Source: Saprospiraceae bacterium
GTDB taxonomy: Bacteria > Bacteroidota > Bacteroidia > Chitinophagales > Saprospiraceae
Assembly (NCBI GenBank): GCA_022841345.1
Contig: JALHRR010000014.1
Span: 39,134-103,133, forward strand
Length of the DNA: 64,000 nt
Direction of reading: 5' to 3'
Shown: in pieces, positions 29,102-36,822 of the stretch
Layout of the letters: each line of letters opens with the position of its first letter
Position numbering within the stretch: position 1 is the first letter of the stretch
Translations under genes and position numbers: made by a program
The notes under the pieces: generated by a model
Told to the model about the DNA's origin: nothing
The model's database searches: none
The model's input: only the letters and a program-made list of their open reading frames with translations

Positions 29102-29758
29102 ATGTCTGAACTAGAAAAAACAAAAAGGACGGCTATTACCAGATTGCCGAAAAGAGGTAGTTATGATGCTGACACGATTCATAAAATTTTGGATGAAGCA
29201 TTATTCTGTACGCTGGCATATTCGAGAGGTGAAACTGCTTTTCAAATACCCACCGGTTTTATAAGGGTAGGAGAGAAGCTTTATATTCATGGATCTGTGG
29301 GTAGTTTTTACATGAGGGAATTAGTGAGCAGCAAACCGGTTGTATCTATTGGAGTGATGTTGGTAGATGGCCTGGTCCTGGCAAGATCAGCATTTCATCA
29401 TTCTGTAAATTATCGTTCTGTTGTATTGTTTGGACAGCCTGAGCTTGTAACTGATGAAGCAGAGCTTTATGCTGTTCTTGAGCAATTCACAGAAAAGATA
29501 TGTCCGGGTCGGTGGGCTGATATTCGAAAACCAAATAAGGGAGAATGGAAAGCAACAATGGTACTTTCTTTTGATATCAATGAGGCTTCGGCTAAAATCA
29601 GAATAGGAGCTCCAAAGGATGATGAAGAGGATTATGATCTGGATATCTGGGCGGGAGTAATCCCCACTTCATTTGAGATGAAAACGCCTGTGCCAGACCC
29701 TGCACTTAAAGAGGGAGTTAAATTACCCGACTATTTAAAGGATGTAGGAAAATTGTGA
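29102..29758 (+). CDS. Pyridoxamine 5'-phosphate oxidase family protein (flavin-binding, PNPOx-like)
   Basis: A 218-aa protein with the split-barrel FMN-binding fold of the Pyridox_ox_2 group: ITRLPKRGSYDADTIHKIL at the start, FCTLAYSRGETAFQIPTGF, and LYIHGSVGSFYMREL. Start set at 29102 (MSELEKTKRT), 13 bp after the upstream stop. The open frame runs back to 28985, but that part overlaps the T9SS gene out of frame. It is distinct from PdxH, which lies next to it in convergent orientation. The reaction is unknown; family members reduce or bind flavin/F420-type cofactors. Confidence 0.88.
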   Translation: MSELEKTKRTAITRLPKRGSYDADTIHKILDEALFCTLAYSRGETAFQIPTGFIRVGEKLYIHGSVGSFYMRELVSSKPVVSIGVMLVDGLVLARSAFHHSVNYRSVVLFGQPELVTDEAELYAVLEQFTEKICPGRWADIRKPNKGEWKATMVLSFDINEASAKIRIGAPKDDEEDYDLDIWAGVIPTSFEMKTPVPDPALKEGVKLPDYLKDVGKL

Positions 29759-29769
29759 TGGATAATATT

Positions 29770-30420
29770 TTAGGAAGCTAACCTTTTCATTTCCCAGGTT
29801 CCATCCTCATTTAATTTAAATTGAATTCTATCATGAAGGCGATTGGGTCTTCCTTGCCAGAATTCAAATAACTCAGGTATCAAGACATATCCTCCCCAGT
29901 ATTCGGGTCTTTGGACTACAGAAGTTTCCTGATATTTTTCCCATTCAGTAGCAAATCTGGCCTCCATATCTGCTCTGCTTTCAATAATCTGACTTTGAGG
30001 AGAAGCAATAGCACCTACCTGGCTGCCGATAGGTCGGGACTTGAAATAAGTATCTGACTTTTGCGGATCAAGAAGTTCTATTTTGCCCTCAATCCTTACT
30101 TGTCTTTCCAGGTGAGACCACCAAAAGAGTAAAGCTGCAAAAGGATTTTCAGATAGATTTTCTCCCTTTCTGCTGAGATAATTTGTGAAAAAGCAAAATC
30201 CACCCACTTCGATACCTTTCAATAGAACCATACGATTGGATGGTTTACCGGACTTATCAGCAGTTGCTAATGCCATGGCATTGGGTTCTGTTTCCATGGC
30301 TTTGGAAGCTTCCTGGAACCAAATATTAAATTGAATGAAAGGATCAGGATTAATTTCAGCTTCAGTGAGGATACGGGAGGCATATTCTTGTCGGAGTGCG
30401 GATATATCATTTTTGCTCAT
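29770..30420 (-). CDS. pdxH: Pyridoxamine/pyridoxine 5'-phosphate oxidase
   Basis: FMN enzyme that oxidises pyridoxine or pyridoxamine 5'-phosphate to pyridoxal 5'-phosphate. The 216-aa length is typical. Motifs: NRMVLLKG and GFCFFTNYLSRKGE (FMN contacts), LLFWWSHLERQVRIEG, and the C-terminal substrate signature EFWQGRPNRLHDRIQF. Start MSKNDISALRQEY fits the family. It is convergent with the PNPOx-like gene (11-bp gap), and the IS element follows behind its promoter. Confidence 0.96.
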   Translation of the reverse strand: MSKNDISALRQEYASRILTEAEINPDPFIQFNIWFQEASKAMETEPNAMALATADKSGKPSNRMVLLKGIEVGGFCFFTNYLSRKGENLSENPFAALLFWWSHLERQVRIEGKIELLDPQKSDTYFKSRPIGSQVGAIASPQSQIIESRADMEARFATEWEKYQETSVVQRPEYWGGYVLIPELFEFWQGRPNRLHDRIQFKLNEDGTWEMKRLAS

Positions 30421-30515
30421 ATGGTCTTGTATTGAAACGGGAAATGTAAGTAAAAAACAAGGAACTGGGGAAGAAGTTTGGAAGGGAGGGGAGGGGTTTG
30501 AGTGTTGCGATTAAT

Positions 30516-31529
30516 TTATGTTATGATAATTGTATCATTTATAGTTAAATTTTCAAACCAATCCTTGGCTTGGTTACTTCCCAAACTTGCTATCAGCGCT
30601 TGTCTGACTTTATCAAATCTCATTTTAGTATATTCCTTATAATGATACCAGTTCAGGTAATTCTGAAGATATTTGGTAGCGACTCCCCTAAACGGGTTGA
30701 GGAAATCAAGGAATGCTATCTGGTTTTGTAGCGCTGCATTCAAATTTACCAGCTCTCTTTTTCTGGTTTTGCCCTTAGATTTTGCGCATAAATGTTCAAT
30801 TACTTCCTGATTGTGGCATTGAGCATAGGGAATAGTGTCTTTAGTGATATGAACTGATCCATGGAGTATTCTCCCTGTTATAGCTTTTTTTACCTGTTCG
30901 TCATTCAATGAAGATGCTTTGACAACGCTGCTGACTGATTCCTGTTTTCCACGACAAACACTTAATATTATAATGACCGATTCTGGTGTTTTACCGGATT
31001 CAGGAATGTCAGATTTTACATAAGAAGAACTTTTTCTATGGTGTCCTTTTCGATTAAAGGGCATTTGAAAATCAGCGCTTTCTATTATTCCACCGATGCT
31101 TTGCGGTAAATAGCAGCTTATGGAAGACAAAAGTCTGTGTCGCCATCTAAAGCTCGTTTGAATACACAAGCCAACTTCCAGGGCTGCTTTCCGAATGGAT
31201 AATCCCTTAAGGAAAGCATTTATATAGCTTTGCCATAAATATTTCTTTTGGAGTCCTCCCAGGCTGGTGCCATGTGTTGCCATCCAATATTTCCCACATG
31301 ACTTGCAGGAATATCTTTGGATACCTTTGATTTTTGCTCTTCGCAGAGTCTTTTCACTATGGCAATAAACACACTGGGGCAAGCAAATTTGGTCTGCCTC
31401 CAGTTCTCTCACTATGGATGCCATTGACCCTTCTTCCGCTTCCCATTGGTTAATTAAAAATTCAATTAATTGCTCTTTTTCATGATATGACAAAGCGCTA
31501 AACTCCTGGATTATATTGTTTGTTTTCAT
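30516..31529 (-). CDS. IS1595-family (ISXO2-like) transposase
   Basis: A 337-aa transposase. The N-terminal zinc ribbon has two Cys pairs, C-x2-C at about 55-58 and C-x2-C at about 75-78 (CVYC, CKSC). The catalytic ISXO2-like DDE domain spans about 125-300, with the first acid in GGIIESADFQMPF and the third region NYLNWYHYKEY. It is full length with no frameshift, so it may be active. The stop codon overlaps the left inverted repeat. Confidence 0.88.
   Translation of the reverse strand: MKTNNIIQEFSALSYHEKEQLIEFLINQWEAEEGSMASIVRELEADQICLPQCVYCHSEKTLRRAKIKGIQRYSCKSCGKYWMATHGTSLGGLQKKYLWQSYINAFLKGLSIRKAALEVGLCIQTSFRWRHRLLSSISCYLPQSIGGIIESADFQMPFNRKGHHRKSSSYVKSDIPESGKTPESVIIILSVCRGKQESVSSVVKASSLNDEQVKKAITGRILHGSVHITKDTIPYAQCHNQEVIEHLCAKSKGKTRKRELVNLNAALQNQIAFLDFLNPFRGVATKYLQNYLNWYHYKEYTKMRFDKVRQALIASLGSNQAKDWFENLTINDTIIIT
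30518..30538. repeat. Left terminal inverted repeat of the IS
   Basis: ATGTTATGATAA then a 3-base spacer then TATCAT. It is itself partly palindromic and overlaps the transposase stop codon. Confidence 0.75.
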
Positions 31530-31540
31530 TTAGCTAAAAT

Positions 31541-31561
31541 ATGATATTTTTATCATAACAT
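31541..31561. repeat. Right terminal inverted repeat of the IS
   Basis: Inverse of the left repeat with three mismatches, all in the spacer. It lies 11 bp upstream of the transposase start codon, so it probably overlaps its promoter. Confidence 0.75.
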
Positions 31562-31730
31562 TGTGTGAATTTTTATATTATCCCTCACCCCCCCCCATAA
31601 AACCCCTTTCACAAGCGCCTCTTGATTAGAAATTACCTTTCTATTTTGATTTCCTAACGCCATATTCTTATAACTTTTTGTCATAATCCATACCTTCACC
31701 TTCTTGTTTACCCTCAAAATAATTTAACCC

Positions 31731-32081
31731 ATGTCGATTGTAAATGAATTTAATGATTACCGGGCCAGGATGAACGATCGTATCTTGTCTGAAGATAATA
31801 AGGTACTTAAACGTTTTTGGAGCCTGGATGGAGCAGCTTATCAGGAAGGGGCTTTACCTGTGAAAACAAAAGAACTTCTTGGATTGGTTGCATCCATGGT
31901 GTTGCGATGCGATGATTGTATAAAATATCATGTAGGCAAATGTCACGAACTGGGGGTATCTTCAGAAGAACTGTTTGAAGTTTTTGGAATCGCAAATTTA
32001 GTTGGTGGTTCCATCTGTATTCCTCATACCAGAAGAGCTGTTGAATACTGGGATGCTTTGAATGATCAATCTGTCGCCTGA
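31731..32081 (+). CDS. Carboxymuconolactone decarboxylase / AhpD-like protein
   Basis: A 116-aa single-domain AhpD-fold protein. The redox motif C-x2-C-x3-H is present (RCDDCIKYHVGKCHELG, about residues 62-70). It is preceded by the conserved Glu in KTKELLGLVAS, consistent with a thiol-disulfide peroxidase-type centre. Its 3' end overlaps the convergent membrane-protein gene by 16 bp. Confidence 0.9.
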   Translation: MSIVNEFNDYRARMNDRILSEDNKVLKRFWSLDGAAYQEGALPVKTKELLGLVASMVLRCDDCIKYHVGKCHELGVSSEELFEVFGIANLVGGSICIPHTRRAVEYWDALNDQSVA

Positions 32082-34339
32082 TCAATCCGGATATTATTGT
32101 ATCTATATTCTTTGGCATTGTACTTATTGCACTGTTCATGTCCAAGGGGATGCACTATTAGTTCATCTACAGTAAATCCCTTTCCTTTCACTTTGAATTG
32201 TAAAGATCTCATCCCGTCGTGAATGGTCCAATAAGCTGAACTTCTTACCCAGTTCCCATCAACAAGGGGTATTTTAGGAATTAAAAATGTTACACTCTGC
32301 AAGAAAGAACCATTTTCATCGAAGGCGTCTACCACTATTTCGGGCATTCCCTGAAGCTCTGAATCAATATAGATCCAAACATGCGCATCGTATGGCAAAG
32401 ACATCCCGGGTATTCTAATATTCTTTTGTTCAAAAAATATAGTTTCTGATTCATGGGATTGGAAAGCTCCATTTCCCATATAGGTTTGCGTGGCAGTTAA
32501 ACTATCAAAATCAGCATAAAACACAGGCCCATCATGATCTAATGAATCTGCTATTACCACTTCTTCTGAAGCCTGATAACAAATCGTGGGTATTTCAACC
32601 TCGTTTATTTCAGATTGCATCAACTTATACATTCTGATGCTATTAAAAACTCCAATGAATTGCGCTTTGTCCAGAATCTTCTTTTCTTCCGGCTCCAGAG
32701 ATTCATAATCCCAGCCTAATACTAAAATTGGTTTCTCGTTAAATTTTTCTAATCTGCTTTTTTGAATGTAAGGATTATACAATTCCATAAAAGATGTTGA
32801 CATAGGTATTGGAGTTCTGCTCATCATAATATTTATGATGGGGATGCCCGTATGGAATGAGATCTGCATGGCATCTCTCATATTCCAAAAACCCTTATCC
32901 TTGTCAATTTTTTCGCTTCCATTAAGGAATATAGGAAATAACCAAATGGCCTGAAAATCATCATTGCTTAATTGGTGGGTTTCAAAAAATTCCTGTGAGG
33001 GGTTACGTTTGGGATCCAGAAGGTCGTTGGAAATGTATATTTCTTTGTAAATCATTTTATTGTATTGATATACATCGAAAAGCCAAATGATGCCCAACAA
33101 AATCAATCCAAAACTGGCAGTCCTTTTCAGATTTTTTATCCTGTGTAGTCTATACCATAATTGAAGCCAGTAAACAGCATATACTGCAATCAGGTAATAT
33201 AAAGGCCAGCCTAATCTGGCCAATCCTCTGAATTGAGCGATGGGCGGAAAAATCTGGGATAATGCATCCAGTCCCAGTTTGTGCGCTCCGCTTGAAGCAA
33301 TAAAAAATAGTATAGCACACTGCCACCAAATCAACTTAATTGGAACAGAAGTACCGGGAAATCGTTTTCTTTTTATCCATTTTGGGATTTGAGTGACGAG
33401 TCTGAATAATGCAGAAAGCAAAACTATTATCACTGCAATCCCTAAATACATCCTTTTTTCAAATTGAATCTCTCCCGAAGTATTGAAAACTTCAACAAAA
33501 AAAGGTTTCAATGGCCCAAAACTCGGAGCAAACATTCCCTCCAGATCAGCATTGAAAAAATATACTCCCCAGGGAAATTTAGGCCTGCCTTCAAAACCAT
33601 CTAACATCTTTGCAATCAACAAAAAAACAAGGATTCCAGTGAACGCTGAAATACTCATCAACAAAAATCGCTTCCAGTTTTTATCAGCTATCCATTTCAC
33701 GAATCCATATGAACCCGCAAATAATGCTGCAACTACTCCATTATAAGGATGTACAAAACTCATAAGGCAGGTAAATAGCAGAATGATTATACTCCAAATA
33801 AACTGCCGCTTAACGGATTCCTCAAAACGAAGGACCATATACCAAATAAGCGGAATCAACCATGAATATGCCAGTCCATAATGGCCGATCATTCTAAACA
33901 TCTGCGGAGACAAATACGCAATTAATACAGCTCCAAAAATCCTGAATAAAGGAGAAATCTGATACCTTCTCATGACAAGACTCAAAAAAACTGCCCCTAC
34001 AATCGGAGAAATGATCAGCAATATATTTTGAATTCCTATAACATGATTAGCAGCATCAGTGAAGGAAGACAACCACTTGAGTATCCAGCCGAGTAAAGGT
34101 TGATTATCAGTATATGTTACCATTTCACCATAAGGGTAATTCATACCTGTAAATAAGGCCCCCTTGTCATATCGAACATAGTATGCAAGCGTGAAGTAAT
34201 TCTTCAGACCATCCCCGGAAGAAACAAAACTGACTAAGCCGGGTGCTTTATAAATGGGACCATAAAACCAGATATTGACCAATGTAGCCAATATTAAAGT
34301 AAACCATTCAGTAAATTGATAAAGAATATTCTTCTTCAA
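32066..34339 (-). CDS. Large polytopic membrane protein, GT-C glycosyltransferase-like
   Basis: A 757-aa protein. About 11-12 TM segments fill residues 1-450, with a periplasmic loop after TM1 containing SSGDGLKNYFTLAYYVRYDKG. The layout resembles GT-C enzymes that use polyprenyl-phosphate sugars. The C-terminal ~300 residues are soluble, and the end looks like a beta-sandwich (HVWIYIDSELQGMPEIVVDAF). No named family is recognised with certainty. The start overlaps the GT2 gene by 4 bp, so they are translationally coupled. GT2 and GT-C enzymes often work as donor-maker and transferase; that is the inferred role here. Confidence 0.75.
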   Translation of the reverse strand: MKKNILYQFTEWFTLILATLVNIWFYGPIYKAPGLVSFVSSGDGLKNYFTLAYYVRYDKGALFTGMNYPYGEMVTYTDNQPLLGWILKWLSSFTDAANHVIGIQNILLIISPIVGAVFLSLVMRRYQISPLFRIFGAVLIAYLSPQMFRMIGHYGLAYSWLIPLIWYMVLRFEESVKRQFIWSIIILLFTCLMSFVHPYNGVVAALFAGSYGFVKWIADKNWKRFLLMSISAFTGILVFLLIAKMLDGFEGRPKFPWGVYFFNADLEGMFAPSFGPLKPFFVEVFNTSGEIQFEKRMYLGIAVIIVLLSALFRLVTQIPKWIKRKRFPGTSVPIKLIWWQCAILFFIASSGAHKLGLDALSQIFPPIAQFRGLARLGWPLYYLIAVYAVYWLQLWYRLHRIKNLKRTASFGLILLGIIWLFDVYQYNKMIYKEIYISNDLLDPKRNPSQEFFETHQLSNDDFQAIWLFPIFLNGSEKIDKDKGFWNMRDAMQISFHTGIPIINIMMSRTPIPMSTSFMELYNPYIQKSRLEKFNEKPILVLGWDYESLEPEEKKILDKAQFIGVFNSIRMYKLMQSEINEVEIPTICYQASEEVVIADSLDHDGPVFYADFDSLTATQTYMGNGAFQSHESETIFFEQKNIRIPGMSLPYDAHVWIYIDSELQGMPEIVVDAFDENGSFLQSVTFLIPKIPLVDGNWVRSSAYWTIHDGMRSLQFKVKGKGFTVDELIVHPLGHEQCNKYNAKEYRYNNIRIDQATD

Positions 34340-35079
34340 ACCCAGTGCTTTATCACGATCTTTAAAAAATTCATTAATTCAGGCAAAATAACTTTGAGGC
34401 GCATATTGGATAATTGAATGCCTTTTCTCAGCACAACCGGTACCGGAATCAGTTTAACATCCTTGTTCTTACTACCCAAAAATACCATTTCCAGATCGAA
34501 AAGGTAACGGTTTATCGTGGTTTGAAGGAAAATTTCTTTTCCTTTTCTGCTGAGACCTTTTAAGCCACATTGGGTATCTCTCACAGGAAGACGGAAGATC
34601 TTGGAGTTTACTACTGATAACCATTTTGACATGCGTTTTCTGGAGTCGGGAATATTCTCGTAATATGAATCATCCCGTTGACCTAAGGCAAGATCAGCCT
34701 GACTACTTTCAAGACTCTTTAAAATAGCCCACATACTCTGTTCTGTAAAAGGAATGTCAATGTCTGTCAACATGAGATACTTGCCAGCAGACTCCCTGAC
34801 CCCCTGCCTCAGAGCATATCCCTTACCCTGATTTTGAGTATATTGAACAGACTTGATTTCAAAACCCTGATGCTGAAGCAGGTCAATTTCTGATGCCACA
34901 TTCCCATTATTTGAGCCATCATTTACTAAAATGACTTTTACCAAATGATGAGTCTTCTCAATGATCGGTCTCAGTCTTTCTATCAATACACCGCTCCATC
35001 CTTTTGGAGGATTATACATCGGGATGATAATGTCAAGTTGTTCCGGAAGCATGTCTTCTTTGGGTGAATCTGCTTTCAT
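34336..35079 (-). CDS. Glycosyltransferase family 2 (dolichol-phosphate mannosyltransferase-like)
   Basis: A 247-aa GT-A fold enzyme. Nucleotide-binding opening LDIIIPMYNPP, VILVNDGSNNG, the DxD-type metal motif LTDIDIPF, and the acceptor-side RDTQCGLKGLSR typical of polyprenyl-phosphate glycosyltransferases. There are no C-terminal TM segments. It probably makes a polyprenyl-phosphate sugar for the coupled membrane protein downstream (4-bp overlap). The methyltransferase gene ends 2 bp upstream. Confidence 0.9.
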   Translation of the reverse strand: MKADSPKEDMLPEQLDIIIPMYNPPKGWSGVLIERLRPIIEKTHHLVKVILVNDGSNNGNVASEIDLLQHQGFEIKSVQYTQNQGKGYALRQGVRESAGKYLMLTDIDIPFTEQSMWAILKSLESSQADLALGQRDDSYYENIPDSRKRMSKWLSVVNSKIFRLPVRDTQCGLKGLSRKGKEIFLQTTINRYLFDLEMVFLGSKNKDVKLIPVPVVLRKGIQLSNMRLKVILPELMNFLKIVIKHWV

Positions 35080-35081
35080 GA

Positions 35082-35939
35082 TTATTGGATTTGAATCCAG
35101 AAGGAGCCTCCGTGTCGTTCGACTCCTGTTAAATTTGGCAGATTCCAGATGGGCTTTAGTATATCCAGCAATTCAGGTGTTTTGTAAACAAAGAAATTGG
35201 GCATGATAGGTTTATATTGCTGTGGATTGGCGAGTAAATACATTGCCAGTCCGTATTGCTCGCTGTAAAACCGATCACACATAAATTGGGGATAATCAAA
35301 TGGAAGATAAATGTCATGAATTTGAACTATCACTCCTTTTTTCAACCTTGGCAATACCTCCAAAAAGAATACCATACTATCAGAATTCGGCAGAATCCGG
35401 TGCGAATTGTCGATAAACAAAATATCGTTCGCCTGTAGACTTTCAATATAAGGCAGAAAATCAATGGATTCAAAAGGTGCCCTGATGATTGTGTCTGCAA
35501 GTTGATCGATTTCTGCACGGGGAGCCGGATCAATGGATATCAATTTTGTGGGTAATGATCCATTTTGAATAGCCAGCTTAGCTACTTTGGTTGAATTTCC
35601 AGAGCCTACTTCAAGATATTTTGCAGGCTTATACACCTGCAACATTGTGTACAACATGATGATGTCAAGTCCCGGCAAAAACTGGTTGTTCCAGCCCGGT
35701 AAATGAGCAGAACTTTCATCTTTAGCTTCCTTTATATTCGCAAAAATGGATTGATGCTCCAGGGCCAGATTGAGAATTTCTGCATACTGGGGTGAATTAT
35801 CCCTGATGATTTTGTCCAATAAAGGATGTGGACCGCTCTCCTCTCCAAAACGAGGCTTTAACTGTACGGGGTAGTCCAGTATCAATTTTTGATATGCCGG
35901 ATGCAGTAATTTAATTTTGTGTTTTAGCCAATCCATCAT
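35082..35939 (-). CDS. Class I SAM-dependent methyltransferase
   Basis: A 285-aa protein with a Rossmann core at about 95-230: AKYLEVGSGNSTKVAKLA (SAM motif I), LISIDPAPR (motif II acid), NDILFIDNSHR and GVIVQIHDIYLP. It resembles Methyltransf_24-type enzymes found in sugar and polysaccharide clusters. It is the first gene of the minus-strand three-gene operon and is divergent from the plus-strand cluster at 36205. Confidence 0.85.
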   Translation of the reverse strand: MMDWLKHKIKLLHPAYQKLILDYPVQLKPRFGEESGPHPLLDKIIRDNSPQYAEILNLALEHQSIFANIKEAKDESSAHLPGWNNQFLPGLDIIMLYTMLQVYKPAKYLEVGSGNSTKVAKLAIQNGSLPTKLISIDPAPRAEIDQLADTIIRAPFESIDFLPYIESLQANDILFIDNSHRILPNSDSMVFFLEVLPRLKKGVIVQIHDIYLPFDYPQFMCDRFYSEQYGLAMYLLANPQQYKPIMPNFFVYKTPELLDILKPIWNLPNLTGVERHGGSFWIQIQ

Positions 35940-36204
35940 GGATGATTCATTTTATTGTCCCTGGACGTCAAATGACCCCCAAATGGATGGCAAAAGTACT
36001 TTTTTTTATGGGTTCAATGGAATCACTGCCAGATTAGGTTTAATTTTTAACTACTACTTTATTGAATCCTTTGCTAAGCGACAATAGAAATTGAATTACT
36101 ATCCACATGTTTAATCTTATCAATCGAACTACATTTTATCTTTAAATTGCATCGCTTTAGCCTGGTTACCGCATTTTTATTTGGAGCTTTTCCTGCATTT
36201 CCCT
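35940..36204. promoter_or_regulatory. Divergent promoter region of the two cluster halves
   Basis: 265 bp between the divergent minus-strand glycosyl operon and the plus-strand nine-gene operon. It must drive both. It is AT-rich, with no operator or -33/-7 pair that I can place with confidence. Confidence 0.45.
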
Positions 36205-36822
36205 ATGAAAATACTCATCTTATTTCTAATGATATTCTGTATGTTGGGCATAATGTTTGCTTATTTCCGGCATCAAAACACTAAGAATGTTATAGGTGGT
36301 AAAATTTCAAAAGCGAAAACCTTCTGGTTAGGCTATGCCATGTTTCATTATTTTATTTTACCCTTGTGGATTTTGGCATACATTAGCCAGGATTTTGATG
36401 CAGCTTATCTTATATATATTATTTTGGGTATTTTTTATTTCAGAATGCTTCTCCAAACTGTCTTAATGTTTGTCACCCGGACCTGGAGCCCGGTCATTGG
36501 CATTTCATATAATGCTGTTGCAAGTATAGGATTGATTGTTATCTCAATTAATTTGATAAAAGCAGAGTATTGGACTTTAAATAATTATATATTGCTATTT
36601 TATATATTAAACTTAATTCTTATACTTTTGACCGATACTTATTATGCCAGAAGATTTCACCAATTGGTAGGAAATGAGACAAAAGGTAAAACTGCCATTT
36701 GGTTTGCATCAGAGGAAGAGAAATTTAAACAAATAAATCTCATTACCCAAAGAAATAACGTTATCTTCATTTTATTGAGTTTGTTTCTACTTTTACTTTT
36801 ATTGATATATGGTATACACTAA
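36205..36822 (+). CDS. Six-TM membrane protein of unknown function
   Basis: A 205-aa integral membrane protein with about six TM segments. Start set at ATG 36205 (MKILILFLMIFC); an upstream in-frame TTG at 36181 is unlikely. Two soluble stretches (RHQNTKNVIGGKISKAK and TYYARRFHQLVGNETKGK) are basic. No family recognised. It overlaps the next gene by 14 bp, so it is translationally coupled to the NqrB/RnfD-CRTAC fusion and may be its membrane partner. Confidence 0.75.
   Translation: MKILILFLMIFCMLGIMFAYFRHQNTKNVIGGKISKAKTFWLGYAMFHYFILPLWILAYISQDFDAAYLIYIILGIFYFRMLLQTVLMFVTRTWSPVIGISYNAVASIGLIVISINLIKAEYWTLNNYILLFYILNLILILLTDTYYARRFHQLVGNETKGKTAIWFASEEEKFKQINLITQRNNVIFILLSLFLLLLLLIYGIH

Larger units (their letters stand above)
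30518..31561 (-). mobile_element. IS1595-type insertion sequence
   Basis: About 1.04 kb bounded by imperfect 21-bp terminal inverted repeats: ATGTTATGATAA-nnn-TATCAT at 30518-30538 and its inverse at 31541-31561 (18 of 21 positions match). No clear 8-bp target duplication is visible outside the ends, so either the true ends are a few bases off or the duplication has decayed. It sits between pdxH and the AhpD-like gene and disrupts no recognisable gene. Confidence 0.75.
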
